Assembly: GCA_049423145.1 (NCBI GenBank)
Contig: JBMSQF010000014.1
Span: forward strand, 1 to 43,795
Source: RFTU01 sp049423145
GTDB lineage: Bacteria > Pseudomonadota > Gammaproteobacteria > Burkholderiales > Burkholderiaceae_C
Length of the DNA stretch: 43,795 bases
Direction of reading: 5' to 3'
The translations under genes were made by a program, and so were the position numbers. Every line of letters starts with the position of its first letter. Positions within the stretch are counted from its first letter, which is position 1. Positions 17,284-25,686 of the stretch are shown here, piece after piece. Below the pieces are notes generated by a model that was not told where the DNA came from, did no database searches, and was given only the letters and a program-made list of their open reading frames with translations.

Positions 17284-19587
17284 GACCCGGATCACCGGCG
17301 GGCACCGGCGCAGGCGCCGCAGCACGTCGGCCAACTGCTGCCGGTCGCGCAGGGCGATCACCAGGCGCAGCGCGGTGACGTCATTCGCCCCGTTTTCGTC
17401 CATCTCGATGTGGGTGATGTCCGCCTCGGAAAGCGCCACAGCCTGGGCCACCTGAGCCAGCACCCCTTTGCCATTGCGCAGCACCGCGGTGATGGCGGTC
17501 TCGAAGGGCCGCACGACCTCATCAGCCCACTCCACGGGCATCCAGTGTTCGGTGTCGCGCTGCGCCAGACGCCGCATGGTGGTGCAGTCCGCCGTGTGGA
17601 CGGTCAGGCCTTCACCCCGACCCAGATAGCCCACCACCGAATCACCCGGAATCGGCCGGCAGCAGTTGGCGTATTTCACGGAGGCGCCCTCGCTCCCGTC
17701 CACCGTCACCAGGCCACTGCCGCGCTGCTCGGCCGTGGAGGCGAACCGCTCCATCGACAGCGTGATGGCGTCGGGCCTGTGGCCGGCTTCGATGAGCAGC
17801 CGCGCCAGGTGCTTGGCCACGATGGTGGCGATCTTGCGGCCCGTACCGATGTCGGTCAGCAGTTCGCTGCGGGTCCGGTTACCGCTCCAGCGCACGAGGG
17901 CCGCCCAGATCGCCCCAGCCGCGTCGCCGGAGCCACTCTCAGCTCCTTCGTTGTCCGATTCGGGCATCACCAGGCCTTCGGCCCGCAGGGCCTGCACCAG
18001 CAGTCGCTCGCCCAGCAGGTAGGTCTCCTCCTGCTCCATGGCCTTGAGGAAGTGGCGGATCTTGGAGCGCGCGCGACCCGTGCGCACGAAGTTCAGCCAA
18101 GCCGGATTGGGCCGAGCGCCGGGTGAGGTGGTGACCTCCACCACATCACCACTGCGCAATTCGGCGCTCAGGGCGACCGCTTCGCCGTTGATCTGTGCAG
18201 CGACGCAATGGTCACCCACATCGGAATGGATGGCATAGGCGAAATCCACCGGCGTGGCCCCGCGCGGCAGGGCAAGGATGCGGCTTTTGGGGGTGAACAC
18301 ATAGACCGAGTCCGGCGCCAGGTCGATGCGGACATGTTCCAGGAACTCCGCGGGGTCTCGGGTTTCATCCTGGATGTCGATGAGGGACTTCAGCCACATC
18401 GCGCCGAGTTGCTGCGCATCTCCAGCGGTGTCCTTGCTCTTGTACATCCAGTGCGCAGCGATGCCGCTTTCGGCCACGGCATCCATGGATTCGGTGCGGA
18501 TCTGGAACTCCACCGCAGTACCCAAGGGGCTCACCAGCGTGGTGTGCAGACTTTGGTAACCATTGGCCTTGGGGATGGCGATGTAGTCCTTGAAGCGGCC
18601 CGGCACAGGCTTGTAGAGTTGGTGCAGAACGCCCAGGGCTTGGTAGCAGTCGTTGATCTGCGGCACCACCACCCGAAATCCGAAAAGATCGCTGACCTGT
18701 GCGAAGCTGGAGTGCTTTTCACGCATCTTGCGGTAGATGGAGTAGGCCGTCTTTTCGCGGCCATGGATGCGCACCTTCATGCGCGAACCGTTGAACGCTT
18801 CATGCACTTCGCGCTCGACCCGCTCGACGATGTCGCGTCGCCATCCGCGTGAACGCTGCACCGCCTTGTTCACCGCCGCGTGGCGCCAGGGGTGCAGGAA
18901 AGCGAAGCTGTACTCCTGCAGTTCGCGGTAGACCTGGTTGAGACCCAGCCGGTGGGCAATGGGCGCGTAGATGTCCAGCGTCTCGCGTGCGATGCGGCCG
19001 CGCTTGGTCGGCGCCATGGCTGTCATGGTGCGCATGTTGTGCAGCCGATCGGCCAGCTTGACCAGAATGACTCGCACATCGCGTGTCATGGCCAGCAGCA
19101 TCTTGCGAAAGCTCTCGGCCTGAGATTCCTCACGCGTGCTGAACTGCAGCTTGTCGAGTTTGGTCAGTCCATCGACCAACTCGGCCGTCGGCGCACCGAA
19201 TCGTTCGATCAGTTCTGACTTGGTGACGCCGCAGTCCTCCATCGCGTCGTGCATCAAGGCGGCCATGATGGCCTGCGAGTCCAGTCGCCAGCGCGCGCAC
19301 AGGCCCGCTACGGCAATCGGGTGGGTGATGTAGGGCTCGCCGCTGGCGCGGAACTGGCCGAGGTGGGCTTCGTCGGCGAACTTGTAGGCTTCGCGGACCA
19401 GCTTCAGTTCAGCCTTGGGCAGGTAGGCCAGCCGTTCCTGCAAGGCTGCGAAGGAGCCGACCTCTTCGGCGGGCGCCGATGTCAGGGAACTGCCGGCTGC
19501 ACCAGTGGCCGGCTGCGAACGCCCAGGCCACAGGCCACCTTGCAAGGCGACAGGCAGGAGGTCGGCAGCGAGAGATCGAAGGCCCAT
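17266..19587 (-). CDS. spoT: Bifunctional (p)ppGpp synthetase/hydrolase SpoT
   Basis: 773 residues. Domain order: an N-terminal extension of about 45 residues; an HD hydrolase domain with its metal residues intact (DEAHLGQF, MHDAMEDCG, VKLADRLHNMRT); the synthetase domain (YSIYRKMREKHSSFAQVSDLFGFR, then GRFKDYIAIPKANGYQSLHT); a TGS domain (VFTPKSRILALPRGATPVDFAYAIHSDVG); and a C-terminal ACT domain (VAQAVALSEADITHIEM). Both active sites look functional, so this is the bifunctional SpoT/Rel type rather than RelA. It makes and degrades ppGpp in the stringent response. It is the last gene of yicC-gmk-rpoZ-spoT, 61 bp after rpoZ, and faces greB. Confidence 0.96.
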   Translation of the reverse strand: MGLRSLAADLLPVALQGGLWPGRSQPATGAAGSSLTSAPAEEVGSFAALQERLAYLPKAELKLVREAYKFADEAHLGQFRASGEPYITHPIAVAGLCARWRLDSQAIMAALMHDAMEDCGVTKSELIERFGAPTAELVDGLTKLDKLQFSTREESQAESFRKMLLAMTRDVRVILVKLADRLHNMRTMTAMAPTKRGRIARETLDIYAPIAHRLGLNQVYRELQEYSFAFLHPWRHAAVNKAVQRSRGWRRDIVERVEREVHEAFNGSRMKVRIHGREKTAYSIYRKMREKHSSFAQVSDLFGFRVVVPQINDCYQALGVLHQLYKPVPGRFKDYIAIPKANGYQSLHTTLVSPLGTAVEFQIRTESMDAVAESGIAAHWMYKSKDTAGDAQQLGAMWLKSLIDIQDETRDPAEFLEHVRIDLAPDSVYVFTPKSRILALPRGATPVDFAYAIHSDVGDHCVAAQINGEAVALSAELRSGDVVEVTTSPGARPNPAWLNFVRTGRARSKIRHFLKAMEQEETYLLGERLLVQALRAEGLVMPESDNEGAESGSGDAAGAIWAALVRWSGNRTRSELLTDIGTGRKIATIVAKHLARLLIEAGHRPDAITLSMERFASTAEQRGSGLVTVDGSEGASVKYANCCRPIPGDSVVGYLGRGEGLTVHTADCTTMRRLAQRDTEHWMPVEWADEVVRPFETAITAVLRNGKGVLAQVAQAVALSEADITHIEMDENGANDVTALRLVIALRDRQQLADVLRRLRRCPPVIRVSRVKP

Positions 19588-19648
19588 AGCCGGAATTTAT
19601 CAGGCCGTGGGCAGGCGTTTGGAGACCGGGCCGCAAACCCGGTTGGGT

Positions 19649-19852
19649 TCAGACCGGAACCTTGCGCAGCATCTCCACACCCACCTGACCGGAGGCGATC
19701 TCGCGCAGGGCGGTCACGCCGGGCTTGTTGCGGCTGTCCACCTTGGGCGCATGGCCCTGGCTGAGCATCCGCGCCCTGTAGGTGGCTGCCAGTACCAGCT
19801 GAAAGCGATTGGGGATCTTTTCCAGGCAGTCTTCGACAGTGATGCGGGCCAT
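19649..19852 (-). CDS. rpoZ: RNA polymerase omega subunit
   Basis: 67 residues from ATG 19852 (MARITVEDCLEKIPNRFQLVLAATYRAR). This is the exact RpoZ N-terminal signature and the length usual in Burkholderiales. The longer open frame upstream (from about 20026) only reads back through the gmk gene. Omega helps fold the beta-prime subunit and forms part of a ppGpp site on RNA polymerase, which makes its position directly before spoT meaningful. The gap to gmk is 67 bp and there is no strong SD. Confidence 0.97.
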   Translation of the reverse strand: MARITVEDCLEKIPNRFQLVLAATYRARMLSQGHAPKVDSRNKPGVTALREIASGQVGVEMLRKVPV

Positions 19853-19919
19853 GATGGTGTTCCGGGGCAAGGCGGCGTGCTGGAGGGCATCAACCGCGGA
19901 GGAGGGCAGTCGCCGAGGG

Positions 19920-20552
19920 CTACAACCCCAATGCGGAGAACACATCGGGGCGGCGCCGGCGCTGGGCCGAGTATCGAAGGCGCTGGGCGCGAACCACGGT
20001 ACGCAGTTCTTGTTGGGCGTCTTCAAAACAGCCGTTGATTATAACGAAGTCGAATTCCTGGGCCTTGGACACTTCCAGGCGGGCATTGCGCAGGCGCTTT
20101 TCGATCACCGCCGGTGCATCTTCGCCCCGCCCCACCAAGCGCCGCTCCAGCTCCTGCCAGCTCGGCGGCAGTATGAAGATGAGCACGGCATCGGGAAAGA
20201 TGCGCTTGATGTTCAGGGCGCCCTGCCAGTCGATCTCCAGCACCACATCCTGACCACGCTCGAGTTCCTGCAGGACCGCGCGGCGCGAGGTGCCGTAGCG
20301 GTTGTCATGGACCTGGGCCCATTCGAAGAATTCATCGGCCTGCACCATCACCTCGAAGGCTTCGGGCGAGACGAACCAGTAGTCGCGGCCATGCTGCTCC
20401 TGGCCACGCGGTGTCCGGGTGGTATGGGAGACAGACACAGCCAATTGAGGGTCGGCCGCCAGCAGGGCCTTGACCTGGCTGGATTTGCCGGCGCCCGAAG
20501 GGGCGGCCACCACAAACAGGCAACCGGGGTGAGGGTGGGTGTCGTTGCTCAT
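19920..20552 (-). CDS. gmk: Guanylate kinase
   Basis: 210 residues from ATG 20552 (MSNDTHPHPGCLFVVAAPSGAGKSS). The P-loop is APSGAGKSS (17-25). GMP-binding elements SVSHTTRTPRGQEQHGRDYWFVS and FEWAQVHDNRYGTSR follow, and the lid region QEFDFVIINGCFEDA is complete. The enzyme converts GMP and ATP to GDP and ADP. A GTG 15 bases upstream (20567), adjacent to the yicC stop, would add five residues and is a real alternative. The gene lies with rpoZ and spoT, linking GDP supply to ppGpp metabolism. Confidence 0.96.
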   Translation of the reverse strand: MSNDTHPHPGCLFVVAAPSGAGKSSQVKALLAADPQLAVSVSHTTRTPRGQEQHGRDYWFVSPEAFEVMVQADEFFEWAQVHDNRYGTSRRAVLQELERGQDVVLEIDWQGALNIKRIFPDAVLIFILPPSWQELERRLVGRGEDAPAVIEKRLRNARLEVSKAQEFDFVIINGCFEDAQQELRTVVRAQRLRYSAQRRRRPDVFSALGL

Positions 20553-20567
20553 GAGCGCGGTCTGCAC

Positions 20568-21449
20568 CTATTCGATGTTCTGCACCTGTTCGCGCATCTG
20601 CTCGATGGCCACCTTCATGTCCACCGACAGCGCGGTCAGTTCGAGCGCCGCCGACTTCGAGCCCAGCGTGTTGGCTTCTCGGTGCAATTCCTGGATCAGG
20701 AAGTCCAGCCGCTTGCCCAGTTCGCCGCCTTGGTCCAGCAGGTGCCGGATTTCCTGCAGATGGGCCTTGAGGCGGCTGAGTTCCTCGGCCACGTCGATGC
20801 GCAGCGCGAATGCGGCCGCCTCACCCATGGCCCGTTCCTGCAAGGCCTGCGGCCCAACGCTGGTGGCGGCATCGGCCGCTTGCAGGGCCTCGGACCATCG
20901 CTCCAGGAAGCGGGACTGCTGGCGTTGAACCACCGCAGGCACCAGGGGCTCGGCACGGGCGGCCAGCGATTCCAGAAGGCCGATTCGATCAAGAAGAATC
21001 TGAACCAAGCGTTGCCCTTCGCGGGCACGCGCATCGGCCAGGGCGTCCAGGCAGGCCTGTGTGGCCGCCAGCACCTCGGCAGCCTCCATGGAGGGTGTTG
21101 CCGGTGCGAGGCTGCGGCCCCAGGCGAGCATTTCGGCTACGCTCAAGGCTGCTGCCTGAGGCATCACCGCGTGCACCTGCGATTGCCACTGCGCCAAGCG
21201 GCGCAGCCCCTCGGGCGTGGGAGGCTGCTGGCTGGCGCTGTCGGCTGTGGCCAGATGGAGGCGCAGTTCGAGTTTGCCGCGCTTGACGCGGGTGGCCACC
21301 GCTTCGCGCAGTGCAGGCTCGCAGGCGCGCAATTCTTCCGGCAGCTTGAGGCTGAGATCCAAAAAGCGGCCGTTGACGGAACGACACTCCACGCTCAGGC
21401 CCCGCTCGTGCGTGACGCTGGCGTAGCCGGTCATGCTATAGACTGGCAT
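20568..21449 (-). CDS. yicC: YicC-family endoribonuclease-like protein
   Basis: 293 residues beginning MPVYSMTGYASVTHERG. The YicC N-terminal domain (SMTGYAS, VECRSVNGRFLDLSLKLP, VKRGKLELRL) and the C-terminal DUF1732 part (LKAHLQEIRHLLDQGGELGKRLDFLIQELHREANTLGSKSAA) are both intact. E. coli YicC has been linked to RNA degradation and stress growth. It is first in the minus-strand operon and divergent from the kinase gene, with 41 bp between them. Length and ends agree with the family. Confidence 0.94.
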   Translation of the reverse strand: MPVYSMTGYASVTHERGLSVECRSVNGRFLDLSLKLPEELRACEPALREAVATRVKRGKLELRLHLATADSASQQPPTPEGLRRLAQWQSQVHAVMPQAAALSVAEMLAWGRSLAPATPSMEAAEVLAATQACLDALADARAREGQRLVQILLDRIGLLESLAARAEPLVPAVVQRQQSRFLERWSEALQAADAATSVGPQALQERAMGEAAAFALRIDVAEELSRLKAHLQEIRHLLDQGGELGKRLDFLIQELHREANTLGSKSAALELTALSVDMKVAIEQMREQVQNIE

Positions 21450-21490
21450 GGCGCTGGCACGGCGCTCCGCGCCGCAAACAAAAAATCATT

Positions 21491-22441
21491 ATGGCAAAGC
21501 CCAAGCCCGCACCCTTGCCGGTGGGCAGCAAAGTCGGTACCTACCGAGTGGTGCGCGTGCTGGGGGCAGGGGGCGGGAGCATCGTCTACGAAGCGTAGAC
21601 GACCCACGGTGAACCGGTGCTGCTCAAGGAATTTCTGCCAGCGCCCCTCATGCACCGGGCTTCCGGTGGCCTGACGCTTTCGGTGATGCCTGGCGCGGTG
21701 CCGCGGGTGAGATGCCGTCTGCACGCCGTTCTGGAGGCGTCGCGACATCTGGCTTTGATCAGCCACCCCGCTGTGGCAGGCGTCATCGACTGCGTGCAAG
21801 CGCATGGAACGGTCTATCTGGTGGGCCCGTACCGCCAGGGGCGAACCCTGCAGTCCCACATCCTGGCCTCGCGGGGGCAGGTTGCAAAGGGACACGCGGG
21901 CCTGTCTGAATCTGCGGTGCTCAGTGTGGGCCTGGACCTGCTGCAGGTGCTCGGGGCGGTGCATGACGCCGGCATCCTGCACCTGGATATCAAGCCTGCC
22001 AACCTGCTGCTGACCTCGGATGGGGAGCTGGTGCTGCTGGACTTCGATGCGGCGCAGCCCATGGCCGATCCCGGGCCGCTTGCCTTCGAGGCGCGTGCGA
22101 AGGTGGCCTACACGCCCGGGTTTTCGGCGCCAGAGTCCCTCCTCGTGCCCGCCTCGCAGGGGCCTTGGACCGACATCTACGCCGTGGGGGCCTGCCTGTA
22201 TGCCTGCATGCTGGGTCACCCGCCGCCGGAGGGCCTTTCGCGTGTCGCATCCGATGCGGTGCCAAAACGCCTGGCTGCGCTGCAGGGCTGGTATTCGCCC
22301 CTGCTGCGCAGCGCGGTCCGGGCCGCACTGGAACTGGACAGCCGCCGGCGCCCGCAGGATGTGGCGGCCCTGACGCAGCTCTTGAGCGCGGCAGCGCAGG
22401 CGCTGGATGGTGAAGCGGCACAATCTGCGACGGTGATCTGA
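21491..22441 (+). pseudogene. Serine/threonine protein kinase interrupted by in-frame TAG
   Basis: A 317-codon frame from ATG 21491 to TGA 22439-22441 is collinear with a bacterial Hanks-type kinase but has TAG at codon 36 (21596-21598). Before it are the start MAKPKPAPLPVGSKVG and the Gly-rich loop LGAGGGSIVYEA (24-35). After it the frame continues with the ATP lysine (LLKEFLP, Lys46), the catalytic loop HLDIKPAN (164-171), DFD in place of DFG (184-186) and FSAPES. No bases are missing: reading TAG as one residue keeps normal spacing, so CAG to TAG is the simplest history. Reinitiation at GTG 21617 would give a protein without the Gly loop. In related genomes I recall a PP2C-type phosphatase between such a kinase and rph; here rph follows directly. 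It is probably a decaying kinase; readthrough or a sequencing error are the alternatives. Confidence 0.8.
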
Positions 22442-22491
22442 GTGAGGGCCACCCGGCCCAGGCCATGATTCATCGCGCACCAAGGAACGCC

Positions 22492-23256
22492 ATGTCGCAT
22501 CCCAATCCCTCTTCCACCACCGCGTCCACTTTCATTCGCAGCCAGGGCCGTGCGGCCCATTCGATGCGCCCGGTTCTGTTCGAACGCAGCTACACGAAGC
22601 ATGCCGAAGGGGCTGTCCTGGTGGCCTTCGGGTACACCCGCGTGCTGTGCACCGCTTCGGTCGAGGAACGGGTTCCCCCCCACAAGCGCGGCAGTGGCGA
22701 GGGCTGGGTGACGGCCGAGTACGGCATGCTGCCCCGCGCCACCCACACGCGCAGCGACCGCGAAGCCGCACGCGGCAAGCAGACCGGCCGCACGCAGGAG
22801 ATCCAGCGCCTGATCGGCCGGTCCTTGCGTGCGGTGTTCGATCTGTCTTTGCTGGGTGAGCGCACCATCACGCTGGACTGCGATGTGCTGCAGGCCGATG
22901 GTGGAACCCGCACCGCGGCCATCACGGGGGCCTTCGTGGCCGCACACGATGCGGTGGCCACACTCCTGAACCGTGGTGTCTTGACCCAGTCGCCCCTACG
23001 CGACCATGTGGCCGCCGTGTCCGTGGGCATCGTGCAGGGTCTGCCCTTGCTGGACCTGGAGTACACCGAGGATTCGGCTTGCGACACCGACATGAATGTG
23101 GTGATGACGGGACGGGGTGACTTCGTCGAGGTGCAGGGCACGGCAGAAGGCGCAGCCTTCGGGCGCCAGGAGATGAACGCGCTGTTGGACTTGGCCACTG
23201 CGGGCATTGCTGAACTGGTGCGCGCGCAAAGGGCCGCACTGGGGTTGCCGGTGTGA
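22492..23256 (+). CDS. rph: Ribonuclease PH
   Basis: 254 residues from ATG 22492 (MSHPNPSSTTASTF), with AAGGA at 22482-22486. An in-frame ATG 27 bases upstream lacks an SD. Conserved parts: RSQGRAAHSMRPVLFERSYTKHAEGAVLVAFG, the active-site region TAEYGMLPRATHTRSDREA, RTQEIQRLIGRSLRAVFDL, DCDVLQADGGTRTAAITGA and TAEGAAFGRQEMNALLDLA. RNase PH is a phosphate-dependent 3'-5' exonuclease that trims tRNA precursors. It overlaps rdgB by four bases. Confidence 0.97.
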   Translation: MSHPNPSSTTASTFIRSQGRAAHSMRPVLFERSYTKHAEGAVLVAFGYTRVLCTASVEERVPPHKRGSGEGWVTAEYGMLPRATHTRSDREAARGKQTGRTQEIQRLIGRSLRAVFDLSLLGERTITLDCDVLQADGGTRTAAITGAFVAAHDAVATLLNRGVLTQSPLRDHVAAVSVGIVQGLPLLDLEYTEDSACDTDMNVVMTGRGDFVEVQGTAEGAAFGRQEMNALLDLATAGIAELVRAQRAALGLPV

Positions 23257-23948
23257 AGCATCGTCTGGTGCTGGCTTCACACAATGCCGGCAAGCTGCGT
23301 GAACTGCAGGCCTTGTTCGACCCGCAGGCGCTGCACCTGGAATTGCTCAGCCCGCAGGGCCTGGGACTGACGGAACCCGAGGAACCCTTCGGCACTTTCC
23401 TGGAGAACGCCCTGCACAAGGCGCGGCAGGCCTGCGCAGCAACGGGCCTGCCCGCGTTGGCAGACGATTCCGGCCTGTCGGTCAACGCACTCGGCGGGGC
23501 ACCGGGCGTGCTGTCTTCCGCGTATGCCGGCCTGCTGCGGGCTGCGCCTGGGGAAGCCCGGGAGGCCCTGCGACAGCGGCAGGATGCAGCAAACATCGCG
23601 CGTTTGCAGCAGGAGCTCTCAGTCGCAGCCGCTGGTGTGCCCTGGCGTGAGGAGCGGCGTGGCCCCGATGGGGCGCGCGGCGCGCGCTTCGTGTGTACGC
23701 TGGTCGCCCTGCGCAGCGCCCAGGACCCCGAACCCCTGGTGGCGCAGGGCCGCTGGGACGGCGAGATCCTGTCGGCGCCAAGGGGCCAGGGTGGCTTCGG
23801 ATACGACCCGGTGATGTGGATCACAGAGCTCGGTGCGACCGTGGCTGAAATGGGACACGATGCCAAGAACAGCATGAGCCATCGCGCGCGAGCTGCAGCG
23901 CTGATGCGACAGCAGATGGCGCAGGTCTGGGGCTGGCCCCTGGCCTGA
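23253..23948 (+). CDS. rdgB: XTP/dITP diphosphatase (RdgB/HAM1 family)
   Basis: 231 residues starting with GTG overlapping the rph stop (GTGA). HAM1 signatures are LVLASHNAGKLRELQALF, the catalytic region EEPFGTFLENALHKARQA, LPALADDSGLSVNALGGAPGVLSSAYAG, RWDGEILSAPRGQGGFGYDPVMW and MGHDAKNSMSHRARA. It removes hypoxanthine- and xanthine-containing nucleotides from the pool. It is 25-30 residues longer than the usual ~200, mostly because of inserts around residues 90-135. The gene is translationally coupled to rph and to hemW. Confidence 0.95.
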   Translation: MKHRLVLASHNAGKLRELQALFDPQALHLELLSPQGLGLTEPEEPFGTFLENALHKARQACAATGLPALADDSGLSVNALGGAPGVLSSAYAGLLRAAPGEAREALRQRQDAANIARLQQELSVAAAGVPWREERRGPDGARGARFVCTLVALRSAQDPEPLVAQGRWDGEILSAPRGQGGFGYDPVMWITELGATVAEMGHDAKNSMSHRARAAALMRQQMAQVWGWPLA

Positions 23949-25225
23949 TGAGCATGCAAGGGCCTTCGCGCGGTAAGCCGCTGTCGATCCCGGTGGTGGC
24001 CGCGCCCCAGGCTGCGCCCCAGGGCTCGCCAGCGGCCCCGACTGCCGCAGGCGGTTTGCTCACGCTCCCGCCCTTGTCGCTGTACATCCATTTGCCCTGG
24101 TGTCTGCGCAAGTGTCCCTACTGCGACTTCAATTCTCATGAGTGGCGACACGGCGGTCAGACCCCGGACGAGGCTACGCAGACCCGGTACCGGCACGCAC
24201 TGGTCCGAGACTTGGAAGCCGCGCTCCCGCAGGTCTGGGGCCGCACCGTGCACAGCATCTTCATGGGGGGCGGCACGCCCAGCCTCTTTCATCCGGAACA
24301 GGTGGAAGCGCTGCTGGCCGATGTGCGCGCGCGATTGCGGCTGGAGCCGGGCTGCGAGGTGACCTTGGAGGCCAATCCGGGCACCTTCGAGGCGCAGCGA
24401 TTCGCCGCCTATGCGCGCGCTGGTGTGAACCGCCTATCGATTGGTGTGCAGAGCTTCAACGATGAGGCCTTGAAGGCGCTGGGTCGAGTGCACGATGGCG
24501 GACAAGCGCGTGCGGCCGTGGAGGAAGCGGCCCAGTCCTTCGACACCTGGAACCTGGACCTGATGTACGCGCTGCCCGGGCAGGGCATGGAGGGGCTGAG
24601 GCGAGACCTTGAAACCGCGCTGGGCTTCGAGCCGCCGCACTTGTCCATCTACCACCTGACCATCGAGCCCAACACGCGTTTTGCGGTGCATACCCCGGTG
24701 AACCTGCCCGATGACGACACTGCATTCGCCATGCTCGATGCCATCGAAGAGGCCACGGCCGAAGCGGGGCTCCAGCGTTATGAGGTGTCGGCCTTCGCCC
24801 GCAACGGTCACCGCTGCACGCACAACCTGAACTACTGGCGGTTTGGAGACTATCTGGGTATCGGCGCGGGTGCGCACGGCAAGATCAGCTTTCCCGACCG
24901 CATCGTGCGGCAGGTGCGTCGGCGTGAACCCAAGGCCTATGTTGAGGCCGCTGAGCAGGGGATTGCGGTTTCCAAGGAGCACGAGATCGCCATGCGCGAC
25001 CGCCCTTTCGAATTCATGCTCAACGGGCTGCGGCTCACCGAAGGGGTGAGCCTGAGATCCTTCAACGAGCGAACCGGCCTGCCTGCCGCAGCGCTGGAAC
25101 CGGCGCTCTCCCGTGCGGTCTCGCGCGGGCTGTTGCAGCGCGAGGGACTTCAAGTGGTCCCCACGGCCAGGGGCCTGGATTTCCTGTCGGATGTCCAAGC
25201 GCTGTTCCTGCCGGATGCGTTGTAA
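23948..25225 (+). CDS. hemW: Radical SAM haem chaperone HemW
   Basis: 425 residues. The start overlaps the rdgB stop by one base (TGATG). A Pro/Ala-rich N-terminal extension of about 40 residues precedes LSLYIHLPWCLRKCPYCDFNSH, whose cysteines 52, 56 and 59 form the Cx3Cx2C Fe-S site. This is the HemW/HemN-like form. SIFMGGGTPSLF, GVNRLSIGVQSFNDEALKALGRVH and NLDLMYALPGQ follow, and the C-terminal HemN domain is present. HemW delivers haem to respiratory enzymes and lacks coproporphyrinogen dehydrogenase activity in the cases studied. A truncated globin gene follows, so two haem-related genes are adjacent. Confidence 0.94.
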   Translation: MSMQGPSRGKPLSIPVVAAPQAAPQGSPAAPTAAGGLLTLPPLSLYIHLPWCLRKCPYCDFNSHEWRHGGQTPDEATQTRYRHALVRDLEAALPQVWGRTVHSIFMGGGTPSLFHPEQVEALLADVRARLRLEPGCEVTLEANPGTFEAQRFAAYARAGVNRLSIGVQSFNDEALKALGRVHDGGQARAAVEEAAQSFDTWNLDLMYALPGQGMEGLRRDLETALGFEPPHLSIYHLTIEPNTRFAVHTPVNLPDDDTAFAMLDAIEEATAEAGLQRYEVSAFARNGHRCTHNLNYWRFGDYLGIGAGAHGKISFPDRIVRQVRRREPKAYVEAAEQGIAVSKEHEIAMRDRPFEFMLNGLRLTEGVSLRSFNERTGLPAAALEPALSRAVSRGLLQREGLQVVPTARGLDFLSDVQALFLPDAL

Positions 25226-25232
25226 TGCGCCG

Positions 25233-25643
25233 ATGAGCAGCGATTCCCCGACCACGCCGCAGCCGGCCACCGCCTTCGAATGGGTGGGTGGTGAGGCCGC
25301 TGTCCGCGCCTTGGTCGACCGCTTCTACGACCTGATGGAACTGGAGCCGGCCTATGCCGGTATCCGTGCGCTTCATCCCGCTGACATGACCGAATCGCGC
25401 AACAAGCTGTTCTGGTTCCTTTGCGGTTGGTTGGGTGGCCCAGCACACTACGTCGAGCGCTTTGGCCACCCGAGGCTGCGCGCGCGCCACTTTCCCTATG
25501 CCATCGGCATTTCCGAGCGTGACCAATGGATGATGTGCATGCTGCAGGCCATGCGCGAGCGGGATCTGCCCGATGCGCTGGTGGAGCGACTGCTGGAGTC
25601 GTTCCACAACACGGCCGACTGGATGCGCAACAAGGGCGGCTAG
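25233..25643 (+). CDS. Group II truncated haemoglobin
   Basis: 136 residues from ATG 25233, seven bases after the hemW stop. The pattern matches group II (trHbO) globins: AFEWVGGEAAVRALVDRFYDLM, YAGIRALHPADMTESRNKLFWFLCGWLGGPAHYVERFGHPRLRARHFPYAIG (proximal His in the RARHFPY or GHP segment), and then the G8 Trp in ERDQWMMCMLQAM. Group II globins bind O2 tightly and are linked to NO or peroxide detoxification. Being in line with hemW suggests shared expression and haem supply. The specific role is unknown. Confidence 0.92.
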   Translation: MSSDSPTTPQPATAFEWVGGEAAVRALVDRFYDLMELEPAYAGIRALHPADMTESRNKLFWFLCGWLGGPAHYVERFGHPRLRARHFPYAIGISERDQWMMCMLQAMRERDLPDALVERLLESFHNTADWMRNKGG

Positions 25644-25686
25644 GCCATGGCCGTCCGGCTCTCCGCTGGGCTCTGGGCCTGGTGAA

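Noticed and set aside
21460..21474. Hairpin CGGCGC-TCC-GCGCCG between yicC and the kinase as a terminator
   Set aside because: It lies between divergent genes and is followed by A-rich, not T-rich, sequence on the plus strand; on the minus strand the T-run precedes the stem.
19809..21674. 621-codon plus-strand frame across rpoZ, gmk, yicC and the kinase start
   Set aside because: It is antisense to three well-supported genes and has no recognisable protein features.
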